64,000 nt of DNA from an uncultured Bacteroidales bacterium (GTDB lineage Bacteria; Bacteroidota; Bacteroidia; Bacteroidales; UBA932): contig CAMJBH010000008.1 of assembly GCA_946403855.1 (NCBI GenBank), positions 43,687-107,686 of the forward strand, written 5' to 3'. Below are positions 44,882-53,149 of this stretch, piece after piece. The translations under genes were made by a program, and so were the position numbers. Below the pieces are notes generated by a model. That model was not told the DNA's origin. It saw only the letters and a program-made list of their open reading frames with translations, and did not search any database. Numbering within the stretch: position 1 is the first letter of the stretch; each line of letters starts with the position of its first letter.

Positions 44882-47800
44882 TTACTTGATAACACAAACG
44901 GCAACGCGGTTGGATGAAGGAGATGCAGATGCATCCCTGTCGGTACCGGCGGCCCTGCATTCAATACGGTCAGACGAGATGCCTGCCTTAGCCAGCATGT
45001 CGCTCACAATCTTGGCGCGCTGGTCAGAGAGAGCCTGGTTGATCTCAGAAGTGCCGGTCGAAGAATCCGCGTATCCAGTAACAATGATCTTGGATTCGGG
45101 GTTCTCTTTGAGAATCTGGCAAATGCGTCCAAGCTTGAAGGCCTCTTCAGGACGGATTTCAGCCTTGCCGATGATGAAGAACAAGTCGTCGGTGTACTCT
45201 CCGCTGAGCGTACTGGCCGGGACCTCTACAATCTTCTCCACAGGAACTTCAACGACCTTTTCTACCACTTTCTCTACAGGAACTTCAACAATCTTTTCGA
45301 CTTCCCTGATCACTTCCTTGACGGTAGCTGCGGTTGCGGCAGGAGTGCGGGCACCTCCGCTTACTGCCTTGGCGCCACCCATTTTACCGAAGGTGACCTT
45401 CACACCGAAGTTGAAGATCTTCACCTGAGGATAGGTCTGGTAGCCTTCGTCGCTGGTCTCAGGGTCAACATTCTTGAGCCCGGAGAAGGTCAGAAGGTTG
45501 TAACCGGCAATATAGAAGCGGGTGTTCTGGATGCCGACCTGATGACCGAACACGTTGCCGGGAAGGGTATATCCCAGCTCGAGGTTCTTCAGACGCAGGA
45601 ACGCGGCATTGCGATAGTAATAAGAAGTACGGTACACACCGCCGTTGCCTATGTTGGATGCGATACGGGGGTAGTTGCTGTCCGGATTGTCGAGATTCCA
45701 GGCGTTCAGCGCTGCATCCATTTCGATGTTTCCGGACACGGGGTCGGTAAGAGGTGCATAGTAGTAACGGGCGAGAGCCTGGCCCTGGAGCAAGATGGAG
45801 AGGTCGAAATTCTTCCACTGCAGGTCACCGTTCACACCGAATACTATCTGAGGCACGGCGGTAAGGTCCATCCTCATACGGTCGTTGGAATCGATCTTTC
45901 CGTCTTTGTCGAGGTCTTCGAAGTAGAAGTCGCCAAGACCTGCGCCGGACATCTGGGGATTATTCTTAAGGTCATCGAAAGTCTTGTTGATGCCCTTTAC
46001 CTGATAGATCAGGGACGCTCCCATAGGGTGTCCGGTCCTGTTCATGTACTGATGCTTCTCGTCGTAAGGAGTTTCGTCCATGAACTCGATGACGTTCTTG
46101 GCATACATGAAGTTGCCGGCCACTCTGTAGCGGAAGTCACCCACCCTGTTCTCGTGGTTGAGCTGGAGTTCGACACCCCTGTTGGACACGATACCTATGT
46201 TCTCGTCGGGCAGGTTGGTTGTAAGACCTGTATAGTAAGGGATGGATGCGTTACGGGTGCAGAGGATGTTGCTGCGGCGGGTGAAGAAGCCTTCGAGCTC
46301 CCATCCGAAGAGACCGTTACGAATCGATCCGTCCAGACCCACGTTCCAAGTGCGGGCCACTTCCCAGGTGATGTTGGGATTGGGCACTCCGTCGGGAAGG
46401 ATATAGTTCACTTCCTTGTTGTCGTAAAGCGCCCTGTAAGAAGTGCTTGTGGTGTAGGCGTAAGTTGCGAGGTACTGGAATGCAGCCACCTGGTCGTTAC
46501 CCTGCTCACCATAGGAAGCACGTATCTTGAGGTTGGTGAGCCAAGGCCACCTGTCTTTGATGAAAGGCTCTTCAGACATACGCCAACCAACTGATACTCC
46601 GGGGAATACGCCCCAGCGCCTGCCGACAGGGAAGTTTTCACTTCCGTCCCAGCGGACAAGGGCCTGGATCATGTATTTGCTCTTGTAGTCGTATCCCACA
46701 CGGGTGAAGAAAGAGCGGCGGGCGGTCTCGGAAGCATAACCTCCGATCTTATAATAGGACTTGTCGGCGTTGCCGGCGAAGAATTCGTCCAGTATGTCGG
46801 AGTCGTACTTCTCAATGGCGCCGCTGAAATAGTCCCTGCGGAAATTGCTCTGCTCCATACCGGCCAAGGCGGTCACGTGGTGGTCGCCGAAGCTGCGGTC
46901 GTAGTTGAGATTGGCGTTGACCGTAATAGTATGGTAGTTGTTCTGGCTCTCGTTCAGAGTAGGTGTGGTGAACACGCCGCTGTCCCTCTCGCGGTAGATT
47001 TCGGTAATCTCGTCGTAGGAGTAGCAGGGCCAGTTCTTGGACCAGTTCTTATGGAAGTTGTTGTGCACGTCGTAGGCAAGGACTGCGTTGATCGACAGGC
47101 CCTTGGTGATGGCGTGAAGGTCGTAGTTGCCGCGGAACGTGGTGTTGATGGTGTTGTAGGTGGTATTGTCATAACCCGTCAGGTCCTGCACAAGGGCGGC
47201 AGGGTTGGCTCCGCTGCGAAGGTATCCGTTGGGATAGTAAGGGGCGCTGGAAGCGTAGCGGCGGGTGGTGATGTAGAAAATACCGTAGGAGTCACTCGGA
47301 TAAGCAGAGTAGTTCTTGTGCTGCTGACGCACATTGAGGTCGATGCCCAGCTTGAAGTCGTCGGTGACCTTGACGTCGATGTTCGAACGCACGTTGTACT
47401 GGTTGTAGTTGGTAGCCGACTTGACGTAGATACCGTCCTGGTACTGTCCGTTGAACTGCACGAAGTAGTTCACCCTGTCGGCGCCGCCCTGCAGGCTCAC
47501 GCCATATTTGTGCTGGGAAGAGAAGGGCTTGATGATCTCTTTGAACCAGTCCGTGTTAGGATAGTTGATGGGGTCGTCCTGGTCGATATAGTGCTGAATC
47601 TGCTCCTTGGTGTAGATAGGAGAAGCTCCGGTGATGGCGCGGGCTGCGTTGTATGCCTTGGCAAAGGTCACAGCGTCCGCCATCTTCACAAGGCGGGTCG
47701 GAGACTGCATACCGTAGTCGTAGGTGAAAGTCACGGTAGGGGCTCCGTCGGAACGGCCGCGCTTGGTGGTGACAAGGATAACACCGTTTGCAGAACGGGC

Positions 47801-48466
47801 ACCGTAGATGGCTGCGGAGGCATCCTTGAGCACGTTGATGCTCTCGATTTCCTCGCCGGTCAGACGTGAGAATTCATCGCCTCGTCCGGGCACGCCGTCA
47901 ATGATGATGAGCGGGGAGTTGTTGCCGAGGGTGCTGCGGCCGCGGATGTACATCACGGCGTCGTCGCGTCCAGGCTCACCGGAACGGTTGTTGATGATGA
48001 CACCGGACACACGGCCTGCAAGTCCCTGGGAGAGGTTCACAGAAGAGTTTTTGACCAATTCCTCACCTGTGGTGCTGGTCACCGAACCGGTGAGGGTGAT
48101 CTTGCGCTGGTTGCCATAACCGATGGCCACTGCTTCTTCGAGCTGCATCTTGTCCTCATTGAGCACGAAGTTCAGGGTGGTCTGGCCGCTGCCAAGCTTT
48201 ACGGTCTGTTCTTCGTAGCCGAGGAGGCTTGCTGTTACGGAGGCTCCGGGCGCCACTCCCGACAGAATATAATTGCCGAGCTCATCTGTCATCGCTCCGT
48301 TCTGGGTGCCTTTAATAAGCACCATTGCTCCAATCAACGGTTCACCGTTGGCATCCTTGACACTTCCCTGCACGCGCACGCGATTCTGCGAGGCGGCTTC
48401 GAACGAAGGCAAAGCCATAAGGCACAATGCCGAAAAGAGCATGAGAAGGTTCTTGAGTTTTTTCAT
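44882..48466 (-). CDS. SusC/RagA TonB-dependent transporter with C-terminal OmpA domain
   Basis: A 1194-residue outer-membrane transporter. After the signal peptide come a carboxypeptidase-regulatory-like domain ('VQGSVKDANGEPLIGAMV'), a plug with 'YGARSANGVILVTTK', and the beta barrel, whose last strand is 'KIFNFGVKVTF' near residue 1028. SusC proteins normally stop there. This one continues with a Val/Glu/Pro/Lys-rich linker (about 1029-1087, several 'VEVPVEK' units) and a complete OmpA-like domain (about 1090-1194) with 'TGYADSSTGTSEINQALS' and 'QRAK'; the Asp and Arg are those that hold diaminopimelate in OmpA. It is the first gene of the cluster. Confidence 0.93.
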   Translation of the reverse strand: MKKLKNLLMLFSALCLMALPSFEAASQNRVRVQGSVKDANGEPLIGAMVLIKGTQNGAMTDELGNYILSGVAPGASVTASLLGYEEQTVKLGSGQTTLNFVLNEDKMQLEEAVAIGYGNQRKITLTGSVTSTTGEELVKNSSVNLSQGLAGRVSGVIINNRSGEPGRDDAVMYIRGRSTLGNNSPLIIIDGVPGRGDEFSRLTGEEIESINVLKDASAAIYGARSANGVILVTTKRGRSDGAPTVTFTYDYGMQSPTRLVKMADAVTFAKAYNAARAITGASPIYTKEQIQHYIDQDDPINYPNTDWFKEIIKPFSSQHKYGVSLQGGADRVNYFVQFNGQYQDGIYVKSATNYNQYNVRSNIDVKVTDDFKLGIDLNVRQQHKNYSAYPSDSYGIFYITTRRYASSAPYYPNGYLRSGANPAALVQDLTGYDNTTYNTINTTFRGNYDLHAITKGLSINAVLAYDVHNNFHKNWSKNWPCYSYDEITEIYRERDSGVFTTPTLNESQNNYHTITVNANLNYDRSFGDHHVTALAGMEQSNFRRDYFSGAIEKYDSDILDEFFAGNADKSYYKIGGYASETARRSFFTRVGYDYKSKYMIQALVRWDGSENFPVGRRWGVFPGVSVGWRMSEEPFIKDRWPWLTNLKIRASYGEQGNDQVAAFQYLATYAYTTSTSYRALYDNKEVNYILPDGVPNPNITWEVARTWNVGLDGSIRNGLFGWELEGFFTRRSNILCTRNASIPYYTGLTTNLPDENIGIVSNRGVELQLNHENRVGDFRYRVAGNFMYAKNVIEFMDETPYDEKHQYMNRTGHPMGASLIYQVKGINKTFDDLKNNPQMSGAGLGDFYFEDLDKDGKIDSNDRMRMDLTAVPQIVFGVNGDLQWKNFDLSILLQGQALARYYYAPLTDPVSGNIEMDAALNAWNLDNPDSNYPRIASNIGNGGVYRTSYYYRNAAFLRLKNLELGYTLPGNVFGHQVGIQNTRFYIAGYNLLTFSGLKNVDPETSDEGYQTYPQVKIFNFGVKVTFGKMGGAKAVSGGARTPAATAATVKEVIREVEKIVEVPVEKVVEKVVEVPVEKIVEVPASTLSGEYTDDLFFIIGKAEIRPEEAFKLGRICQILKENPESKIIVTGYADSSTGTSEINQALSDQRAKIVSDMLAKAGISSDRIECRAAGTDRDASASPSSNRVAVCVIK

Positions 48467-48494
48467 ATACTAATTGGTATTAGTTTCCAATTTT

Positions 48495-48502
48495 CAAATA
48501 TA
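48495..48502 (-). promoter_or_regulatory. -7 element of the susC-led operon
   Basis: Minus-strand 'TATATTTG' lies 28 bases before the susC start codon, in an 83-bp gap shared with the divergent msrA gene. No clear -33 element. No sigma/anti-sigma or hybrid two-component regulator gene is next to it. Confidence 0.6.
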
Positions 48503-48549
48503 GCGATTATTTCCGAAAAAAATATTATGTTTACGACCATAATTATATT

Positions 48550-49455
48550 ATGAATAAAACTCTGTACTTCGCCGGAGGGTGCTTCTGGGGCGCCGAGCAC
48601 TTCTTCAAAGGCATCGACGGTGTGCTGCACACGGCACCCGGATACGCTAACGGGCGGCTGGACAATCCCAGCTACGAACAAGTCTATACAGATTCCACCG
48701 GTCATGTCGAGACGGTGAAGGTCATTTACAACCCCGACAGGGTGAGCACCGCCAAGCTCGTACGCCTGTTTTTCGCCAGCATCGACCCGCTGGACGCAGG
48801 CGGACAGGGGCATGACCGCGGCACCCGCTACCGTACGGGGGTGTATTATTCCGACGCCTCGGACCTGCCTGCTATCCGAGGGGAATTTGACGCCCTGGAA
48901 AAGCGCCTCGGCATGGAGCCTGCAACCGAGCTGCTCCCCCTGGACAGCTTCTGGCCGGCCGAGGAAAGGCACCGCGACTATCTGGACAAAAACCCGACGG
49001 GCTACTGCCATCTGGATTTTAAAGTCTTCAAGTATCTACGTCTGTATCAAGACCTTGAACTCATACTCGAGGGCGAAGAAGACCCTGTTGCCCGGCAAGC
49101 GCAGACGGCCGCTCTGATCTACGAAAGAATGCAATACTTCTGGGTCGGATTCTACCGCGTACTGGACGGGCAGCTGGTGCTTGGCCCCTTCCAGGGTCCG
49201 CACGCCTGCTTCAGGATAGGCTACGGCAAAGGCGTATGCGGCACCGCCTGGAAAGAGAGCCGTACCGTCGTAGTTCCTGACGTAGAAGAGTTCCCGGGCC
49301 ACATTGCCTGCAGCTCCGAATCGCGCTCGGAGATCGTCGTGCCCGTGATACGGGACGGAGAGGTCACCTCAGTGCTGGATATAGACAGCACAAGCGTCAG
49401 CACCTTTGACGGCACCGACGCTGTGTGGCTTGAGTTAATATGTGATCTGCTTTAG
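48550..49455 (+). CDS. msrA: Fusion of MsrA and free methionine-R-sulfoxide reductase (GAF)
   Basis: A 301-residue cytosolic protein. Residues 1-160 are MsrA (nucleophile Cys in 'GGCFWGAEH', 'GTRYRTGVYY', and 'NPTGYCHLDF'). Residues about 165-301 are an fRMsr-type GAF domain like E. coli YebR ('FWVGFYRV', 'LGPFQGPHACFRI', 'GKGVCGTA', 'HIACSSESRSEIVVPV'); all three Cys that take part in fRMsr catalysis are kept. The fusion would reduce protein-bound Met-S-sulfoxide and free Met-R-sulfoxide. The usual fusion partner of MsrA is MsrB, so this pairing is less common. It ends with a 4-bp convergent overlap with the next gene. Confidence 0.9.
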   Translation: MNKTLYFAGGCFWGAEHFFKGIDGVLHTAPGYANGRLDNPSYEQVYTDSTGHVETVKVIYNPDRVSTAKLVRLFFASIDPLDAGGQGHDRGTRYRTGVYYSDASDLPAIRGEFDALEKRLGMEPATELLPLDSFWPAEERHRDYLDKNPTGYCHLDFKVFKYLRLYQDLELILEGEEDPVARQAQTAALIYERMQYFWVGFYRVLDGQLVLGPFQGPHACFRIGYGKGVCGTAWKESRTVVVPDVEEFPGHIACSSESRSEIVVPVIRDGEVTSVLDIDSTSVSTFDGTDAVWLELICDLL

Positions 49456-50369
49456 AACAGGTCCGAAGTCCTGTAGCTGATGCTCGTATTAGGGATGTTG
49501 TCTGCTATGTCCTCGAGGACATTCCAGGCGTAGTAGGTGCTGTAGGAGTTGCTGGGCTGGAAGCGGAGGGGCAAGAAGCGGTTCGAGAGAACCGATTCGC
49601 GCCACTGCGCGGTGATGTACACTTTGATCCGGCCGAAGCTGCTCACTATCTTGAAGTACATCTGGAACTGGTTGTGGGTCATGGGATCCGCCCAGTCGAA
49701 AGGCGTAGGGATGAAGCTCACCTCGCTGCGCAGCCAGTTGTAGTTGTTGCCGTAAGAGGCCACTGTGTAGTAGCGCTCGTCGAGCAGCCTGGCTATGTAG
49801 TAGTATGCTTCCATCTTGGTGGCAAACAAGGTGTTGACCACGATTTCCGCTGCATTGGTGCGCTCGTAAACCTGAACGCGGTTGTAGTTGCGTACGGAAG
49901 GGATGGGAGGACGGTTGCCGGGATAGGCGTTGTTGTATCCGGGGATATATCCGCCGTGGCCGGAGCCGTGATTCACCTTGTTATTGTTTCCGTAGCCATA
50001 ATTTCCGTTACCGTTGTTACCGTAGTTGCCGTGGTTCACGTTACCGTGATTTACGACGTTACCGTTGTTTACGTTGCCGTGGACTTGTCCGGAGACGGTT
50101 CCGGAATTGTTGCCGGAACGGCTCTCTAAGCCGCTTCGCCTGTCACTCTGGGTGTCGGGAATATGACGGAGCTTGTTGTCGGTAACAGGCTGGTTGGAGA
50201 TGTTGGTAGAAGACTGCACCCTGTCAACCTTCTGTTGTTTCCTTTCAGCCTTATTCTCCTGACGTGCCGAGATGTTGTTGTTGCGGCGGGCAGGCTCCTG
50301 CGCGGCCGCAGGCGCGGCCAGATAAACCATGGCCAGAAGCGCCGTGAGAAGTGTGATTCTTGTTTTCAT
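49452..50369 (-). CDS. Exported protein with Asn/Gly/His-rich middle region
   Basis: A 305-residue protein with a cleavable signal peptide ('LAAPAAAQE'). Residues about 25-100 are polar and Arg/Asn/Gln-rich; residues about 95-155 are a low-complexity tract of Asn, Gly, His and Tyr with repeated 'NHGNVNHGNYGN'-type units. The last 150 residues look folded, with 'TLFATKMEAYYYIARLLDERYYTVA' as the most structured part. I recognise no family. The tract could bind metal or act as a flexible spacer. Confidence 0.65.
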   Translation of the reverse strand: MKTRITLLTALLAMVYLAAPAAAQEPARRNNNISARQENKAERKQQKVDRVQSSTNISNQPVTDNKLRHIPDTQSDRRSGLESRSGNNSGTVSGQVHGNVNNGNVVNHGNVNHGNYGNNGNGNYGYGNNNKVNHGSGHGGYIPGYNNAYPGNRPPIPSVRNYNRVQVYERTNAAEIVVNTLFATKMEAYYYIARLLDERYYTVASYGNNYNWLRSEVSFIPTPFDWADPMTHNQFQMYFKIVSSFGRIKVYITAQWRESVLSNRFLPLRFQPSNSYSTYYAWNVLEDIADNIPNTSISYRTSDLF

Positions 50370-50414
50370 AAGGCATTAATATTAAAAGGTTTCATATCAG
50401 TAATGGCAAAGACC

Positions 50415-50444
50415 TTGCCAAAAGCAGAATAATTGCTATTTTTG
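50415..50444 (+). promoter_or_regulatory. Promoter of the GH92 gene, likely giving a leaderless mRNA
   Basis: 'TTG' (50415-50417) and 'TATTTTTG' (50437-50444) are 19 bp apart. The ATG at 50451 lies 6 bases after the -7 element, at the expected transcription start. Confidence 0.6.
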
Positions 50445-50450
50445 CTTTCG

Positions 50451-53072
50451 ATGACACAGCTGATAATTACTCTCGCCGCGGTTCTGTCCGCATTCGTACA
50501 ATATGTAAACCCCTTCGTCGGCACCGACGCCCACGGGCACACCTTTCCCGGAGCATGCGCTCCTTTCGGCATGGTGCAGCTCAGCCCCGACACCCGTCCG
50601 AAGGCGGGCGACTGGGACGGCTGCAGCGGGTACCACTACTCCGACAAAGTCATCTACGGCTTCAGCCACACCCACCTGAGCGGCACCGGCTGCGACGACT
50701 GGTGCGACGTGCTCATCACCCCCGGCAGCGGCCCCTCAACCTTCTCCCACAAGCGCGAGAAGGCCGCACCCGGCTTCTATCAAGTGTGGCTGCAGGACTC
50801 TAAGGTACTGGCCCGGATGACCGCCGGCAGGAGGGTCGGCATGCACGAATATATCTTCAGGGGGAAAGGACCGCGCACCATAACCCTGGACCTCAGACAC
50901 CGTGATCCGCTGGACGATTTCAGCATCAGCACCGGTCCGGACTGGTGCAGCGGCAAACGTGTCTCCAGCAGCTGGGCACGCGGGCAGCATCTGTACTTCT
51001 ACATAGAATTCTCGTCCGATGCCGAATGCCAGGTCACTGACGATGGACGCAAGGCCGTTTTCACCTTCGACAAGCGCAAGGTCAAGCTGAGGGTGGGCCT
51101 CTCCAGCGTGTCGGAACAGAACGCCAGGGAGAACCTTATGGCGGAGTATCCGGAGTCCTTTAAATCACTGAAACAGAAGGCCTCGGCCGCATGGGAGCAA
51201 TATCTCGGGAAGCTGCAGTGTCCCTTCCGTGACCGCGAACACAAGCGCCGCTTCTACACAGCCCTCTACCATACGGGCATCCACCCGTCGCTCTATTCCG
51301 ACGTCAACGGAGAATACAGGGGTATGGATGGAGAAGTGCACCGGGCAGACAGCTGGGAGCGTTATACCGTGTTCAGCCTTTGGGACACTTTCAGGGGCGA
51401 GCATCCCCTGCTGTTCGAAATTGAACCGGAGCGCAGCGCCGACTTCATCAGGAGCATGATTTCGATCTACGAAGAGAACGGGAAACTGCCGGTGTGGGAG
51501 CTTTCGGGCTGGGAAACCGACTGCATGATAGGATACAACTCCGCGCCCGTGATTGCTGATGCGGTGGCCCGCGGCATAAAAGGATTCGACGTAGAAAAGG
51601 CGTTCGAAGCTTTGGTTGCCAGTTCCTTGAGGCCAGAGCACGGGATGGAGAGTTTCAGGCGCAACGCTCTGGTGCTTGCCGACGACGAGCATGAGAGCGT
51701 GTCCAAGACACTGGAGTTCGCATACGACGACTGGTGCGTGGCGCAGGTGGCTAAATATCTCGGCAAAGAGGCTGAATATCAGAAGTATATGGAGTCTTCG
51801 CAGTACTGGCGCAATGTCTTCGACCCCGAGAGCGGCTTCATGAGGGCGAGGCTGGACGGACGCTGGTTCAGCCCCTTCGACCCCCGCGAGGTGAACAACA
51901 ATTACACCGAGGCCAACTCCTGGCAATACAGCTTCTTCGTGCCCCACGACATACCCGGCCTGATAGAGCTCTTCGGGGGGCCCGAGGCTTTTGAGCGCAG
52001 GATTGATTCGCTGTTTACGGCACCGGAAGGCACCACCGGACGCACCCAGGCCGACATTACCGGCTGCATTGGGCAGTATGCCCACGGCAACGAGCCCAGC
52101 CACCATATTCCCTACCTGTACTGCGCCGTGGGACGTCCCGACAAGGCAAAAGCCGCCGTGGAACGAATCATGGAGACGCTCTATTCCTCCGCTCCCGACG
52201 GTCTGTGCGGGAACGACGACTGCGGTCAGATGTCGGCGTGGTATGTGCTGAGCGCCCTCGGACGCTATCCGCTCTGTCCCGGCAGCGAGATGTCCGGGGC
52301 TACGGAAACATTGGCTCCCGAAAAGGGAGGGGACCCGCTGGCGGGGAGGATTTCCGTAGCCCCGGACACCTCGCTGCCGAGGATCGTCACCAATCCATGG
52401 TTCGAAGTGGACAGCGACATCTTCACCGACGAAGCGAAAGTATCCATTGCCGGCGAAGGAAACATCTTCTGGAGAATCGCAGGAAAAGGCAGCTTCCGTC
52501 CCTACACAGGACCGTTCGTGATTAAAGAAGGCTGCACCATGGAAGCCTACTCGGAGCGGGACGGGAAGCGCAGCTTCACCAGCCGTTGCACACTCTACAA
52601 AGCATTCAGCGACAGAGACATAGAGCTACACTCCCAATATAGCGGACAATACACGGCAGGTGGCCCCGACGGCCTCATCGACTCGCGCCGCGGCGGCATC
52701 AACTGGCGCACCGGCGGATGGCAAGGTTATCAGGACAGCGACTTCGAAGCTGTCGTTGACCTCCGCAGCAACAAGAATATCAAAAAGATAAGCGCAGGAT
52801 TCCTCCAGGACGCCAGATCCTGGATATGGATGCCCTTGGAAGTAGTGTTCTCAGTATCAAAAGACGGCGTCAATTACAAACAGATTGCCGCTATCCCCAG
52901 CCCCGTCGCAGAAAGGGACATGAATGTCCAGACATGGGAATGCAGCACTGCGGCGAACGAAAAAGCCAGATACGTAAAAATCTTCGCACGCAAGTTCGGG
53001 AACATCCCCGAGTGGCACCCGGGCGCCGGCTATCCGTCGTTCATCTTCATTGACGAAATTACGATTAAATAA
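50451..53072 (+). CDS. GH92 alpha-mannosidase with altered C-terminus and F5/8-type domain
   Basis: An 873-residue exported enzyme; I chose the ATG at 50451 over an upstream TTG because of the promoter position. GH92 motifs are 'NPFVGTDAHGHTFPGA', 'YGFSHTHLSGTGC', 'TGRTQADITGCIGQYAHGNEPSHH' and 'GNDDCGQMSAWYVLSALG', with Glu and Asp residues of the active site kept. After 'PLCPGS' the usual end of the family ('YVIGSPLF...' and about 100 residues) is missing. Instead there are about 34 residues encoded by a palindrome (52280-52379), then a chitobiase C-terminal-like segment and an F5/8-type C domain (about 725-873). Function of the catalytic domain should be tested. Confidence 0.88.
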   Translation: MTQLIITLAAVLSAFVQYVNPFVGTDAHGHTFPGACAPFGMVQLSPDTRPKAGDWDGCSGYHYSDKVIYGFSHTHLSGTGCDDWCDVLITPGSGPSTFSHKREKAAPGFYQVWLQDSKVLARMTAGRRVGMHEYIFRGKGPRTITLDLRHRDPLDDFSISTGPDWCSGKRVSSSWARGQHLYFYIEFSSDAECQVTDDGRKAVFTFDKRKVKLRVGLSSVSEQNARENLMAEYPESFKSLKQKASAAWEQYLGKLQCPFRDREHKRRFYTALYHTGIHPSLYSDVNGEYRGMDGEVHRADSWERYTVFSLWDTFRGEHPLLFEIEPERSADFIRSMISIYEENGKLPVWELSGWETDCMIGYNSAPVIADAVARGIKGFDVEKAFEALVASSLRPEHGMESFRRNALVLADDEHESVSKTLEFAYDDWCVAQVAKYLGKEAEYQKYMESSQYWRNVFDPESGFMRARLDGRWFSPFDPREVNNNYTEANSWQYSFFVPHDIPGLIELFGGPEAFERRIDSLFTAPEGTTGRTQADITGCIGQYAHGNEPSHHIPYLYCAVGRPDKAKAAVERIMETLYSSAPDGLCGNDDCGQMSAWYVLSALGRYPLCPGSEMSGATETLAPEKGGDPLAGRISVAPDTSLPRIVTNPWFEVDSDIFTDEAKVSIAGEGNIFWRIAGKGSFRPYTGPFVIKEGCTMEAYSERDGKRSFTSRCTLYKAFSDRDIELHSQYSGQYTAGGPDGLIDSRRGGINWRTGGWQGYQDSDFEAVVDLRSNKNIKKISAGFLQDARSWIWMPLEVVFSVSKDGVNYKQIAAIPSPVAERDMNVQTWECSTAANEKARYVKIFARKFGNIPEWHPGAGYPSFIFIDEITIK
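52280..52379. repeat. 100-bp palindromic element inside the GH92 reading frame
   Basis: Outer arms 52280-52308 and 52351-52379 pair over 29 bp with one mismatch. The 42-base interior holds nested hairpins 'ctccc-gaaaa-gggag' and 'ccgc-tg-gcgg'. The interior aligns with that of the element at 39555-39674 (on its minus strand), sharing 'gggagggg' between the two hairpins. It keeps the frame and encodes residues about 610-643. Confidence 0.85.
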
Positions 53073-53135
53073 GTTGCTTCTCCCTGGCCCCTTTTCCCAT
53101 GTTTTATGGGGCCAGGGAGAAGCAACTTATTTTTT
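53071..53135 (+). terminator. Intrinsic terminator built from a perfect 21-bp palindrome
   Basis: Arms 53071-53091 and 53108-53128 pair perfectly over 21 bp, the loop is 16 bases, and a run of six T follows (53130-53135). It begins within the stop codon of the GH92 gene. Its 22-bp centre (53089-53110) is shared with the palindrome at 17785-17850. Confidence 0.85.
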
Positions 53136-53137
53136 AC

Positions 53138-53145
53138 TATATTTG
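53138..53145 (+). promoter_or_regulatory. -7 element for the 53150 gene, likely leaderless
   Basis: 'TATATTTG' ends 4 bases before the ATG at 53150, immediately behind the terminator of the GH92 gene. Transcription would start at or next to the start codon. Confidence 0.6.
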
Positions 53146-53149
53146 CAGC

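Noticed and set aside
50433..50450. TTG start six codons upstream of the GH92 ATG
   Set aside because: It would lie inside the -7 promoter element, so it would not be transcribed.
53099..53149. Upstream ATG for the 53150 gene
   Set aside because: It falls inside the terminator palindrome and before the -7 element.
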